A stretch of DNA of 43,328 nucleotides from Acidobacteria bacterium 28-9 (GTDB lineage Bacteria; Acidobacteriota; Blastocatellia; Pyrinomonadales; Pyrinomonadaceae), in assembly GCA_002050355.1 (NCBI GenBank), contig MWYY01000036.1:1-43328 (forward strand). Direction: 5' to 3'. Under the pieces are notes generated by a model. The model had not been told where the DNA came from. It saw only the letters and a list, made by a program, of their open reading frames with translations, and ran no database searches. The position numbers and the translations under genes were made by a program. Positions 34,693 to 43,328 of this stretch are shown here, in pieces (the first letter of the stretch is position 1; every line of letters begins with the position of its first letter).

Positions 34693-36075
34693 ATGAAAAA
34701 ATATGCGTTGTTATTAACTCTAATCATACTGAGTTTTTCAATTTTGAGTTTTGGTCAGGAGACGAATACCGGCTCAAAAGATAAAGCAAAGAAGGATGAA
34801 ACGCCGACGATTCAAATCCAACCGCAAACTGCTTTGGTGGATGAAGTCATCAGCATTCGCGTCACGAATCTCAAGCCGCTGCAAGCTGTAACAATCAAAG
34901 CCACGATGATTGACCGCAGAGAACGCGAGTGGATTTCGCAAGCCTCTTTCACAGTGTCACAAACGGGTGAAGTTGATTTAAACAAACAAGCCCCGACAAA
35001 AGGCAGTTACAGCGGCGTTGACCCGATGGGGCTTTTTTGGTCTATGGATTTAACTCCGAATCAACCGAACAAACCTTCGCAGCAGTTAAAACCTCTGACT
35101 AAACCGACGACAACAAAGTTTGAGGTAGTCGCAGACGATAAAATAGTCGCGTCGGCAAATCTTATACGGCATCATCTGGCGAAGGATGTGAAAGCGCAAG
35201 AGGTGCGCGACAACGGATTAGTCGGAAAGTTTTACGCTCCGACCGCTTCCGGCAAACTTCCTTGTGTTCTCGTGCTTGGCGGTTCGGAAGGCGGATTACA
35301 AAGCGCGGAAGTTGATGCGGCATTGCTCGCTTCGCATGGATATGCCGCATTTGCTCTCGCCTATTTCGGCGCGGAAGATTTGCCGAAAGCTCTTGACCAA
35401 ATTCCAATCGAGTATTTAAAAAAAGGGATTGATTGGATGGCGGCGAAAGACGGCGTTGACCGCGCGAGATTGGCTGTGATGGGAAGCTCGAAGGGAGCGG
35501 AGTTGGGGTTGCTATTGGCTTCAATGTTTCCCGAACTAAAGGCTGTTATCGCCGTCGCGCCGAGCAGCGTCGTGTGGGAAGGCATCGGAGATATGGGACC
35601 GGGAACGGGTTCGTCGTGGACTTACCAAAACAAACAAATCCCTTTTGCCAAGCCCGTCATCACGGATGAATTTATGAAACAGGATTTCAGCAAAGCCATC
35701 AATGTCGGGTTGATATACAAAGAAGGATTGAAGAACAAAGAGGCGGTTGAGAAATCAGTTATTCAGGTTGAAAAAATCAATGGTTCTATTCTGCTGGTTT
35801 CCGGCAAAGACGACCAACTTTGGCAATCGTCGTTGATGTCGGAGATGATTGTCGAGCGATTGAAACAACACAAGCATAAATTCCGCTACGAACATCTGTC
35901 CTACGAATCAGCCGGACACGGCATACGGCGACCATACTTTTCAACGATGCGTGCCAATAGCGGGAAACTGTTGTTGGGCGGAACGCCGCAAGGCGACGCG
36001 CAGGCGCAGGCTGATTCGTGGCTCAAGATATTAAAGTTTCTCGCAGAGAATTTACGCCCGTCAGGGAGGCAATAA
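34693..36075 (+). CDS. BAAT/acyl-CoA thioesterase-like alpha/beta hydrolase, secreted
   Basis: About 460 residues. Signal peptide (ends LSFGQ), then an Ig-like N-terminal domain of the acyl-CoA thioester hydrolase/BAAT type (about 35-150: ALVDEVISIRVTNLKPLQ, SYSGVDPMGLFWSMD), then the alpha/beta hydrolase (about 170-455): VLVLGGSEGG, MGSSKGAELG (nucleophile Ser266), SGKDDQLW (acid) and YESAGHGI (His). BAAT family members use acyl-CoA thioesters, with Cys or Ser as nucleophile; here export suggests another ester or amide. ATG 34693 has GGAG nine bases before it. It follows the receptor by 25 bases. Confidence 0.88.
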   Translation: MKKYALLLTLIILSFSILSFGQETNTGSKDKAKKDETPTIQIQPQTALVDEVISIRVTNLKPLQAVTIKATMIDRREREWISQASFTVSQTGEVDLNKQAPTKGSYSGVDPMGLFWSMDLTPNQPNKPSQQLKPLTKPTTTKFEVVADDKIVASANLIRHHLAKDVKAQEVRDNGLVGKFYAPTASGKLPCVLVLGGSEGGLQSAEVDAALLASHGYAAFALAYFGAEDLPKALDQIPIEYLKKGIDWMAAKDGVDRARLAVMGSSKGAELGLLLASMFPELKAVIAVAPSSVVWEGIGDMGPGTGSSWTYQNKQIPFAKPVITDEFMKQDFSKAINVGLIYKEGLKNKEAVEKSVIQVEKINGSILLVSGKDDQLWQSSLMSEMIVERLKQHKHKFRYEHLSYESAGHGIRRPYFSTMRANSGKLLLGGTPQGDAQAQADSWLKILKFLAENLRPSGRQ

Positions 36076-36079
36076 TTTT

Positions 36080-37360
36080 ATGTTAAAGATAAACAAACAA
36101 CTCGAAAATTACGCGCTGACTTTTATTATTTTAGCGTTCGGCTTGTGCGCTGTTTGGTATGCGAATAAGAAAACCAACGCGCAGCAATCTCAAGAGGAGA
36201 TTAACGCGCCAGCCGCGCCCGTGGTTGAACCGACATCTCAACCAAATTTGACTATCCAAAACACTAATCAGCCTTCGACGAATGCGGAGCTGCAGCAGCC
36301 GTCAGATTCGCCGACAGCGATAAGGCAAACGGCTCAGAATCTGCTGCCGTTGCTGCCATTGCAGATTGAATATGAGTATGTGCCGTCCTACTTTATGCAA
36401 TGGCTTCCCGGACACTCAAAATATTCCCAGATTGAAGCGTCTTTCAGCGACGCTGAAGCTCAAATTATCACTTTAGTTTTGACAGAGAAAACTTCCGGGC
36501 GGCGTGTGAATTATTGCAACTCTGAGGCGCGGGTAAAAGCATTGACGAACGCGGGAGAGGCGGCGCGAATTGCAAAGATTGATTACCGAACGTCAAACAA
36601 ACTCGGTCAACTGCCCGCGCACGAATTCGCTTTTACGGACGAACAAAATCAACCTGTGCGCTGGCGTTTTACGATGGCTGCGCCGGTGTCCGAACAGGGA
36701 GCCGGACTGACACCGCAAGAAAACGGCGCGGGTTGGGTTTTGATTTATCGTGACTTGGGAACTGCGGCGGGAGCCGGCACAGCCGTCCAAATCGGCGATC
36801 AAACCATCACCGCAGATGCGTGGACGGAAATCAGCTCGCCGCCTTATTTCATCGCTTATCGCGGAGTCTATGCCGACGGCATAGGCATCGCGGTCATCTT
36901 GCCCGTCGAGGAAAAATGGCGCGTCGCCGCGTCGCCCGCCGACCTAAAAACCGGCGCGAAATGGACGTTTGAAAACGAGCGCGGACAAACGAAAAACTTT
37001 CAAGTAACCGAAGCGAGCGGCGACGAACTAACCGTCAAAGAAATCGGTTCGCAGCAATCTTCACCTGTCGAAACTGTTATGAAATTAAAACAATCTGCCA
37101 AGGGGCTGCTTTTGCGTTCCGTAACGCTGACCAGCAAAAACAAAACAATGCAATTGAACTTTTCATCAGATTTAGACTTTAACGCCTCAACTCCCGCGAC
37201 GGTTGCATTTCAAATTAACCAAAACGGTCACAACAAAATCCTGCACGGCAGCGTATCAGTTGAGAAAAAGGATGATGTTGTGAATCTACGCTGGCAGCCT
37301 AAGTCGCCCGATTGGGCTAAGTCCCGCGTCTTGAATTCATCAATAAGGATAACGCGATGA
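36080..37360 (+). CDS. Membrane-anchored periplasmic protein, unknown
   Basis: 426 residues. An N-terminal signal anchor (about 10-29, YALTFIILAFGLCAVWYANK) is followed by a Pro/Gln/Asn-rich linker (about 35-80) and a beta-rich domain with no family I recognise (IEYEYVPSYFMQWLPGHSKY, IDYRTSNKLGQLPAHEFAF, WTEISSPPYFIAYRGVYADG). GGGAGG precedes ATG; it starts four bases after the hydrolase stop and its TGA overlaps the ATG of the ABC ATPase gene. It could act as a periplasmic adaptor or substrate-binding part of the ABC system (inference). Confidence 0.82.
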   Translation: MLKINKQLENYALTFIILAFGLCAVWYANKKTNAQQSQEEINAPAAPVVEPTSQPNLTIQNTNQPSTNAELQQPSDSPTAIRQTAQNLLPLLPLQIEYEYVPSYFMQWLPGHSKYSQIEASFSDAEAQIITLVLTEKTSGRRVNYCNSEARVKALTNAGEAARIAKIDYRTSNKLGQLPAHEFAFTDEQNQPVRWRFTMAAPVSEQGAGLTPQENGAGWVLIYRDLGTAAGAGTAVQIGDQTITADAWTEISSPPYFIAYRGVYADGIGIAVILPVEEKWRVAASPADLKTGAKWTFENERGQTKNFQVTEASGDELTVKEIGSQQSSPVETVMKLKQSAKGLLLRSVTLTSKNKTMQLNFSSDLDFNASTPATVAFQINQNGHNKILHGSVSVEKKDDVVNLRWQPKSPDWAKSRVLNSSIRITR

Positions 37361-38346
37361 GAGGAAAACCTATCTCTTTGTTGGCAAAATTGGCTGAACC
37401 GAATCCGAAACCAACCGACGCGATTGATGACAATGCAATTGTGATAGTTGAAAATCTCTACAAAAATTACGGGGATTTATACGCGGTTGACGGGATTAGT
37501 TTCGAGGTCAAGCGCGGAGAGATTTTCGGGTTGCTTGGACCGAACGGCGCGGGGAAGACGACAACCGTCGAGATAATCGAAGGGTTGCGCCAATCTGATA
37601 ACGGGCTGGTGCAAGTTTGTGGCTTTAATCCGGCGACGCAGACACAAGAATTAAAACAGCATATCGGCGTGAGTATGCAATTGACCGCGCTTCCCGACCG
37701 ACTCAAAGTGCGCGAAGCTTTGCATTTGTTCGCTAGTTTTTATCGTTGGCGTGTGAATGTTGATGAGTTGTTGCAGTTAGTTTCATTGGAAGAAAAAGCC
37801 GAGAGTTTTTTCCATACGCTATCTGGCGGACAACAGCAACGGCTGGCAATCGGACTGGCAATCGTCAATGACCCGACAATTGTTATTCTCGATGAGCCGA
37901 CGGCAGGGCTTGACCCGCAGGCGCGGTTAAATGTGCTAGAATTGATAAAAACTTTGCGCGAGCAAGGACGAACTATCATCTTCACCACGCACTATATGGA
38001 AGATGCTGAAAAACTTTGCGACCGGGTAGCAATTATTGATGAAGGAAAAATCATAGACATAGACAGCCCGCAACACTTGATTGCCCATTCACATAAAAGT
38101 TCGCGCATCGCATTCAATACAGCCACGCCTCTCACTCCGGCTTTGCTGCGGCAAATCCCGTTCAGTGAAGGCTTGGAGATAAATTCAGAAGGTTACGTGC
38201 TGCAAACGACAAACTCTCCGCACACAATTATGGAGTTAATCAAGTGGCTGGAAACAGAGAAACAAGAGCTTGTTGACCTGCATGTTAAGCGTCCTTCGCT
38301 GGAAGATGTATTCATAGAACTGACGGGCAGGAGGCTGCGAGAATGA
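37357..38346 (+). CDS. ABC transporter ATP-binding protein (ABC-2 type exporter)
   Basis: 329 residues. Walker A GPNGAGKTT (61-69), Q-loop around 108, signature LSGGQ (155-159), Walker B IVILDEPTAGLD with Glu180, and H-loop TTHYMEDAEKLCDR. The C-terminal extension to 329 is of the drug/antibiotic exporter (DrrA/CcmA) kind. About 30 residues precede the first strand, more than usual. It overlaps the gene before and the permease gene after by four bases each (ATGA), so expression is tightly coupled. Confidence 0.96.
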   Translation: MRGKPISLLAKLAEPNPKPTDAIDDNAIVIVENLYKNYGDLYAVDGISFEVKRGEIFGLLGPNGAGKTTTVEIIEGLRQSDNGLVQVCGFNPATQTQELKQHIGVSMQLTALPDRLKVREALHLFASFYRWRVNVDELLQLVSLEEKAESFFHTLSGGQQQRLAIGLAIVNDPTIVILDEPTAGLDPQARLNVLELIKTLREQGRTIIFTTHYMEDAEKLCDRVAIIDEGKIIDIDSPQHLIAHSHKSSRIAFNTATPLTPALLRQIPFSEGLEINSEGYVLQTTNSPHTIMELIKWLETEKQELVDLHVKRPSLEDVFIELTGRRLRE

Positions 38347-39152
38347 GAGCTTGGTTGAGTAACCTACTTATAGAATTAAAACTTATTTTTCGGGACAGGC
38401 AAACTTTGCTTTTAACGTATCTCTTTCCGCTTTTCTTTCTGTTTTTGTTCAGCACCGTCTTCGGACGCGGCGAGTCAAAAACAGTAACCGCACTGTTGCC
38501 GGGAATGCTCTGCATCAGTGCGATGGCGAGCGGTTTTTTCGGATTGAGTATCGGCTTGGTGGCTGCGCGTGAACGCGGCATTTTGCGACGCTATAAAATC
38601 GCTCCGATAAATCCATCGCTGCTAATTAGCAGCCAATTGGTAACGCACTTTCTGATTTCTCTTTCAACGCTTATATTGCAGATTGCGTTGGCACATCTCT
38701 TTTATGGCATCACGATAGCGGGCAGCTATGCGAATTTGTTTTTGATGTTGAGCGTGGGCGTGCTTGCTTTTCTCTCTCTCGGGTTTGTGCTGGCAAGCGT
38801 AGCCGAAAGCGTCAAAGTTGCTTTCGTCGCGGCTAATTTGTTTTTCTTCCCTTTGATGTTTCTAGGAGGCGCGGCACTTCCTAAGTCTATGTTGTCGCCC
38901 ACGCTGCAAACAATTTCGGGCTTGCTGCCATCAACTTATCTGGTCGAAGGGTTAAGTCAGGTGATTGTAAATGGCGAAGGATTATCAAACATCGTTGTGC
39001 CGCTGGTCGTATTGCTTCTGACTTTTGCAGCGTCTTTATTAATTGCGGCGAGATTATTTCGTTGGGAAACATTTGAACGGCTTTCATGGTCGCAGAAATC
39101 TTTAGCCGCTGCGATTGTTTTCATATTTGTCGTCGCGGCAATAGTAACCTAA
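38343..39152 (+). CDS. ABC-2 type permease
   Basis: 269 residues, six hydrophobic segments. IELKLIFRDRQTLLLTYLFP is the N-terminal motif of ABC-2 membrane proteins; PGMLCISAMASGFFGLSIGL, ERGILRRYKIAPINPS and the ABC-2 signature-like LGGAALPKSMLSPTLQTISG, then LLPSTYLVEG follow. It forms the membrane part of the exporter with the ATPase next to it. The substrate is not predictable; neighbours suggest something handled at the envelope. Confidence 0.94.
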   Translation: MRAWLSNLLIELKLIFRDRQTLLLTYLFPLFFLFLFSTVFGRGESKTVTALLPGMLCISAMASGFFGLSIGLVAARERGILRRYKIAPINPSLLISSQLVTHFLISLSTLILQIALAHLFYGITIAGSYANLFLMLSVGVLAFLSLGFVLASVAESVKVAFVAANLFFFPLMFLGGAALPKSMLSPTLQTISGLLPSTYLVEGLSQVIVNGEGLSNIVVPLVVLLLTFAASLLIAARLFRWETFERLSWSQKSLAAAIVFIFVVAAIVT

Positions 39153-39158
39153 AGGAAA

Positions 39159-41102
39159 ATGAGAAAGCGTTATCGGAATCTGCTCGTGTCACTTTTCGCA
39201 TTGTTATTGGCGAGTGGCTGCGCTTCCGTCTCGGCGCAAAGCAAAAACGAGAACCCGTTCTTTGTCTTTGAACAATCGCGCAAGTTGCTGCGTGAACACG
39301 CAGAGCAGCTAAAACGCCAGACGAACGCTACACCCGATAATCTTGATACGCAACTCAACCTGGGTCGCACACTTTTTTTGTTGGCGTTGGAACAAGACGA
39401 CGAGGCACGACAACAGGCTGAAACGTTTTTCAACAAACTCTTAGAGCAAAATCCCGATAACGCCGTCGCGCTTGCCTATCGAGGTTCGCTTCTCGGTCTC
39501 AAAATCGGGTCTCAAGCCGTGCCTGAAAACGAAACTGTCCAGCTAGGACAGCAATCGCTATTCGATCTTGACCGTGCGGTTAAACTTTCACCGGATTCAA
39601 TTGAAGTGCGCCAGATACGCGGTTATGCAAACTTTTTTATGCCCGCTAGTGCCGGACGTGAATCTATCGCAATAGAAGATTTCAATCACCTGATCGCATT
39701 GCTCGCTCAATCGCCCGACACCAAACATCAACGCGCAAAAATTTATTTAATCCTCGGCGATGTTCACCGCAAAAGGAACGACCAATCGAACGCCCGCGCC
39801 AATTGGCAACGCGCAATCGAAATCGCCCCCGAAACGGCGACCGCCGAAACAGCAAAGTCGCGTTTGTCGAATCAGGGAAAACAAAAAGAGACTGACGAAA
39901 CAAACTTAATAGATTTAGTTGCGTTCTTCGGTTTTTCAATCGGCACTTTGTTATTCGGGCTGCTGACGGTGTTGATAACACGCGACGTGATACGTTTGCG
40001 GCGGCGGCGAGCGATGTTTTTGTCTTTAACGGTTTCAGGCATTTTATTGATTTGGAATGCCGCGAGCTTGACATTTGTCATCGCTCAGGCTTTAGGCAAT
40101 GAAAAAGCGAAACCGTTAATTGCGTGGACTCAGAACCCTTTTCTGTTGGCTCTCGCGTTTGCGCCGATTCCGTTCGGATTGCTTGCCGCGTGGCGTTTGT
40201 ATAAAGCGACCTTTATGGATATTGTCATCAAACGCGGCGCGGCTGTTTTGGCGATTCTCGTTTTCGCATTTCTTTATACGCAGCTCATCGAGGCTCAATT
40301 ATTTTGGACGCTGCTCAGAGTTTCCAACCCGACTTTGCGTTCATTTTTTTTCGCCAGCGTCTGGGTCGGCTTCTTGTTGTCGTTTCCGACTTTACGCAAT
40401 TGGATTTATCTGATGATTGACAGGCATCTTTTCAAACGCCGCGACTACGCCCGCGTTCTCGACAAGTTTAATGAGAAGCTGCGCTCTGTAACGGACGAAC
40501 AATCGCTGCTCGCAACATCCGAAGATTATTTGCAAAAGGCTTTTTATGCCGAGTCGGTTCGCTTTGTCGAGGCTTCGGATGAATTGAAGGCGAAACTTTC
40601 AACGGCAGCGGATATTGTTCTTCGCCAACAGGTGAAAGATGAATCGCTGGAAACGGAGTTTGCTAAACACAGAGCGGAACTCTTGTTAATTATTCGAGAG
40701 CCGGAAGGCGCGAGCGGCTTTTTCCTGTTTGGACAACGCGCTTACGGACAAGGTTATTTGAGCGAGGAGTTGAGCGTATTGCGTGCCGTTGCAAGGCAAA
40801 TTAGCCAAGCGATTGAAAACTTGCGCCTGCACGAAGCAAAACGCCAACACGCGATTGCCGAAGAGGAATTGAGAAAACTCGTTTCTCAAGCGGAACTGAA
40901 AGCCCTGCGAGCGCAAATTGACCCGCATTTCTTTTTCAACTCCCTGAACTCTGTCGCCGCGTTGATTCATCGCTCATCGAGGCTCAATTATTTTGGACGC
41001 TGCTCAGAGTTTCCAACCCGACTTTGCGTTCATTTTTTTTCGCCAGCGTCTGGGTCGGCTTCTTGTTGTCGTTTCCGACTTTACGCAATTGGATTTATCT
41101 GA
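39159..41102 (+). pseudogene. LytS-type histidine kinase, 5' part (split by 689-bp duplication)
   Basis: 647 codons, of which about the first 604 are authentic. Lipoprotein-like signal (lipobox ASGC), TPR repeats (about 45-225: TPDNLDTQLNLGRTLFLLAL, AVALAYRGSLLGLK), about five membrane helices (about 245-420: LVAFFGFSIGTLLFGLL, ILLIWNAASLTFVIAQAL), a GAF-like region (about 440-560), and the phospho-acceptor QIDPHFFFNSLN (His590). At 40971 the frame runs into the second copy of the duplication in the wrong phase and ends 43 codons later. The ATP-binding domain is thus missing from this product. It starts seven bases after the permease gene, with AAAGGAAA before ATG. Confidence 0.85.
40283..40971 (+). 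repeat. 689-bp direct tandem repeat, copy 1
   Basis: First of two adjacent and, as far as I can read, identical 689-base copies within the kinase gene, running from GCTCATCGAGG to TTGATTCATC. The copy ends share the bases CGC with the distal side (microhomology of two to three bases). Confidence 0.95.
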
Positions 41103-41660
41103 TGATTGACAGGCATCTTTTCAAACGCCGCGACTACGCCCGCGTTCTCGACAAGTTTAATGAGAAGCTGCGCTCTGTAACGGACGAACAATCGCTGCTC
41201 GCAACATCCGAAGATTATTTGCAAAAGGCTTTTTATGCCGAGTCGGTTCGCTTTGTCGAGGCTTCGGATGAATTGAAGGCGAAACTTTCAACGGCAGCGG
41301 ATATTGTTCTTCGCCAACAGGTGAAAGATGAATCGCTGGAAACGGAGTTTGCTAAACACAGAGCGGAACTCTTGTTAATTATTCGAGAGCCGGAAGGCGC
41401 GAGCGGCTTTTTCCTGTTTGGACAACGCGCTTACGGACAAGGTTATTTGAGCGAGGAGTTGAGCGTATTGCGTGCCGTTGCAAGGCAAATTAGCCAAGCG
41501 ATTGAAAACTTGCGCCTGCACGAAGCAAAACGCCAACACGCGATTGCCGAAGAGGAATTGAGAAAACTCGTTTCTCAAGCGGAACTGAAAGCCCTGCGAG
41601 CGCAAATTGACCCGCATTTCTTTTTCAACTCCCTGAACTCTGTCGCCGCGTTGATTCATC
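40972..41660 (+). repeat. 689-bp direct tandem repeat, copy 2
   Basis: Second copy; sequence identical to 40283-40971 at every line compared. The copies differ only after 41662, where the true continuation (GCGCCGCGCC) begins. 689 is not a multiple of three, so the reading frame is broken at the junction. Confidence 0.95.
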
Positions 41661-42211
41661 GCGCGCCGCGCCGCGCCGAAGAATTGCTGGAAGACTTGTC
41701 CGACCTGTTTCGTCATTCATTCAAAGAGCGAAAAGATTTCATCGCCTTGAGCGAAGAAGTTTATCTGGTCAATATTTATATGAAAGTAGAACAAATCAGG
41801 CTCGGAGAAAAATTGAGTTTTCACAATGCCGTTGACGCGGACGCGCTGCCGATAAAAATTCCGGCGTTATGTATCCAGCCGCTAATTGAAAATGCCGTCA
41901 AACACGGACTCGGCAATTCCGCGGGCGGCGGCTCAGTCACGTTATCCGCAACATTCGCGGGCGGGCATCTGCACATTAGCGTTTCAGACACGGGCATCGG
42001 AATTTCACCAACCGTTTTATCAAACATCTTTTCGCAGGGTGTCGGATTGCGTAACGTGAACGAGCGATTGCAGCGCATCTATGGCGAAAAAGTCCGTTTG
42101 CAAATTGACAGCTCGGCGATGCGCGGCACAACGGTTTCGTTCACGATTCCGCTCGCTGGGCAGGCAGTTCACAAAACCATCCAAGTCCGAGAGACTTATG
42201 CGGAGCAATAA
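41024..42211 (+). pseudogene. LytS-type histidine kinase, 3' part with ATPase domain
   Basis: Open frame in copy 2 and beyond, 395 codons from a TTG; no ribosome-binding site. It repeats the last membrane helix and GAF-like region, then has the complete catalytic part: QIDPHFFFNSLNSVAALIHR (phospho-His), LSEEVYLVNIYMKVEQIRLG, N-box CIQPLIENAVKHGLG, and G-boxes VSDTGIGISPTVL and GVGLRNVNERLQRIYG. This matches His_kinase/HATPase of LytS-type kinases that pair with LytTR regulators. Joined in one frame after removal of 689 bases, the whole gene would be 39159-42211 with 787 residues. If the TTG were used, a kinase without its TPR sensor would result. Confidence 0.8.
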
Positions 42212-42214
42212 AAG

Positions 42215-42982
42215 ATGTCTTTAGTAATCAACTCGCTTATTGTTGACGACGAACCTTTGGCGCGACAACGGCTGCGGGATTTGCTTGCAGAGTGGCAAAC
42301 CGTCCAAATCGTCGGCGAAGCTGACAGCGGAAGAGATGCCATTCATCAGATAGAAACACACAATCCCGACCTGGTTTTCCTGGATATTCAAATGCCTGAC
42401 ATTGATGGCTTTGGCGTGTTGCGAATGCTTCAAGTGGACAAACTGCCGTTAGTCGTTTTTGTCACTGCTTACGATGAATATGCTATCAAAGCCTTTGAAG
42501 TCAATGCTGTGGATTATTTGCTCAAACCAATTCACCACGACCGCTTGGAAAAAGCCATAGCTAAAGCCCATGAAAATTTGGCATTCCGTCAGACAACCGA
42601 TGTTGAATTACAGACTTTGTTGAAAAATACCGTATATCCTCTGACGAAATACTTACAACGCCTGCCGGTGCGTTCTCAGAATCGGATTCTAATTCTCACT
42701 CTCGAAGAAGTCACTTCTTTAAGATTAAATGACGGCTTGGTTTACGCCACGACTGTCAATGGCGAGTATTGGACTAAATATACAATATTCACAGAGCTTG
42801 AGGAGTTGCTCGACCCGCAAATCTTCCGGCGTTTTCATCGTCAGACTATTGTTAATCTAAATCATGTCCGCGAAGTTTCTTCCTACGACAAGAATTCCGC
42901 ACGACTTACGCTTAGTTGTGGTCGTCAAGCGGTTGTCAGCCGAAGCCATATAAAAGAGTTCCGAAAAGCGTTTAGTTTGTAA
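42215..42982 (+). CDS. LytTR family response regulator
   Basis: 255 residues. Receiver domain 1-125: IVDDEPLARQRLRDLL (acidic pocket), LVFLDIQMPDIDG (phospho-acceptor Asp57), VFVTAYDEYAIKAFE and YLLKPIHHDRLEKA. LytTR DNA-binding domain about 150-253: ILILTLEEVTSLRLNDGLVY, ELLDPQIFRRFHRQTIVNLN and VVSRSHIKEFRKAF. It starts three bases after the kinase stop. It is the expected output of the kinase and probably controls the operon. LytTR proteins bind paired direct repeats. Confidence 0.96.
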   Translation: MSLVINSLIVDDEPLARQRLRDLLAEWQTVQIVGEADSGRDAIHQIETHNPDLVFLDIQMPDIDGFGVLRMLQVDKLPLVVFVTAYDEYAIKAFEVNAVDYLLKPIHHDRLEKAIAKAHENLAFRQTTDVELQTLLKNTVYPLTKYLQRLPVRSQNRILILTLEEVTSLRLNDGLVYATTVNGEYWTKYTIFTELEELLDPQIFRRFHRQTIVNLNHVREVSSYDKNSARLTLSCGRQAVVSRSHIKEFRKAFSL

Positions 42983-43171
42983 TTAAATTTTCATATTCTT
43001 TGCTTAAATGTTTAAATTTTACAGTTTAAATCGTCAGGCATTGCTAAAAGCTCTGAAGAAAAAATAGCCGATGATTCCCTCGCCGCTTCCAATTTGGGAC
43101 GTGGCGCGCTTCGCCTGAAACCGGAAAAGTGCTAATTTCAAGAGTAAAAGATGTGCAGAGGAACAACATTT
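42983..43171. other. Intergenic, no gene seen
   Basis: AT-rich first half; in the second half a frame without start codon (about 43040-43132) ends in TAA. No terminator with clear stem found after the response regulator. Confidence 0.3.
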
Positions 43172-43328
43172 ATGAATATGCAGGAGTTCGCTGATGCGCT
43201 AGCATCAAAAGATTTAGACAGATACTCGCAATGGTTTGCTGATGATATGCGGCTTTACACTCCGATTCACGAAGAGCCGACTGTGGGCAAGCAAGCCGCT
43301 TGCCAGATTTTGCCAATGGTCTTTTCGC
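43172..43328 (+). CDS. SnoaL/NTF2-like protein, N-terminal part (runs off right edge)
   Basis: 52 codons visible, beginning MNMQEFADALASKDLDRYSQ and continuing FADDMRLYTPIHEEPTVGKQ. The pattern (helix with ALxxxDLDxYxxxFADDxRLYTP) is that of the SnoaL-like/NTF2 fold with nuclear-transport-factor-like barrels that bind small hydrophobic ligands. AGAGGAA lies nine bases before ATG 43172. The rest is outside the window. Confidence 0.7.
   Translation, partial: MNMQEFADALASKDLDRYSQWFADDMRLYTPIHEEPTVGKQAACQILPMVFS

Noticed and set aside
41024..42211. Second kinase as a separate paralogous gene
   Set aside because: The sequence is an exact copy of the first and rejoins it in one frame once 689 bases are removed; it is a duplication product, not a paralogue.
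43040..43132. Open frame ending LRLKPEKC before the SnoaL-like gene
   Set aside because: No start codon in frame after the upstream stop; too short to call a remnant.

Overview
The window looks like a chromosomal segment of a Gram-negative, probably soil or aquatic bacterium. Pointers are secreted tricorn-like proteases in tandem, an Oar-like outer-membrane receptor carrying a carboxypeptidase-regulatory domain, a membrane pyrophosphatase, crotonase and S9 peptidase genes, many ECF sigma factors, and GC near the middle of the range. This gene mix and the protein style fit Acidobacteriota (Blastocatellia/Pyrinomonadales type) best. That placement is inference from gene content; no rRNA gene is present.

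Layout. Positions 1-20051 are mostly ordinary housekeeping: two tandem tricorn-protease paralogues (one cut by the window edge), an ECF sigma factor, a secreted hypothetical protein, a class V aminotransferase-like enzyme, lepB-carA, a 33-residue membrane ORF, hppA, an S9 peptidase, a YjbQ protein, an ATE-like transferase, ttcA, an ECF-sigma operon with two small membrane proteins (one only 32 residues), trxB, a crotonase, and tRNA-Ala(GGC) with its terminator.

Positions 20150-22940 are a transposon wreck just downstream of the tRNA. An IS630-family element (20854-21950, TA target duplication, 24/30 matching inverted repeats) sits between two truncated, convergent IS5-family transposase remnants. 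The far remnant abuts the beheaded C-terminus of an OmpA-domain protein, itself followed by a Na/phosphate cotransporter gene. Both insertion-sequence types carry features of -1 frameshifting.

Positions 23087-31755 hold the Na/Pi cotransporter, a PHP-domain protein, an OlsB/hemolysin-like acyltransferase, a pair of amphi-Trp proteins, and a short accessory patch (27333-28981). In this patch a four-helix membrane protein is bounded by integron attC-like core sequences and is followed by a lipoprotein-type VOC protein. A MarR-controlled cluster (MarR, FMN reductase, EutQ-like cupin, LysE exporter) and a DoxX-like gene with an abnormal N-terminus come next.

Positions 31890-42982 form one tightly packed putative operon: Oar/TonB-like receptor, BAAT-type alpha/beta hydrolase, membrane-anchored periplasmic protein, ABC ATPase, ABC-2 permease, TPR-containing LytS-type histidine kinase, and LytTR response regulator. 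It reads as a self-regulated envelope export or remodelling system. The kinase gene is split by a perfect 689-bp tandem duplication. Deleting one copy restores a single 787-residue frame, so this is either a reversible switch, a recent mutation or an assembly artefact. A SnoaL-like gene runs off the right edge.
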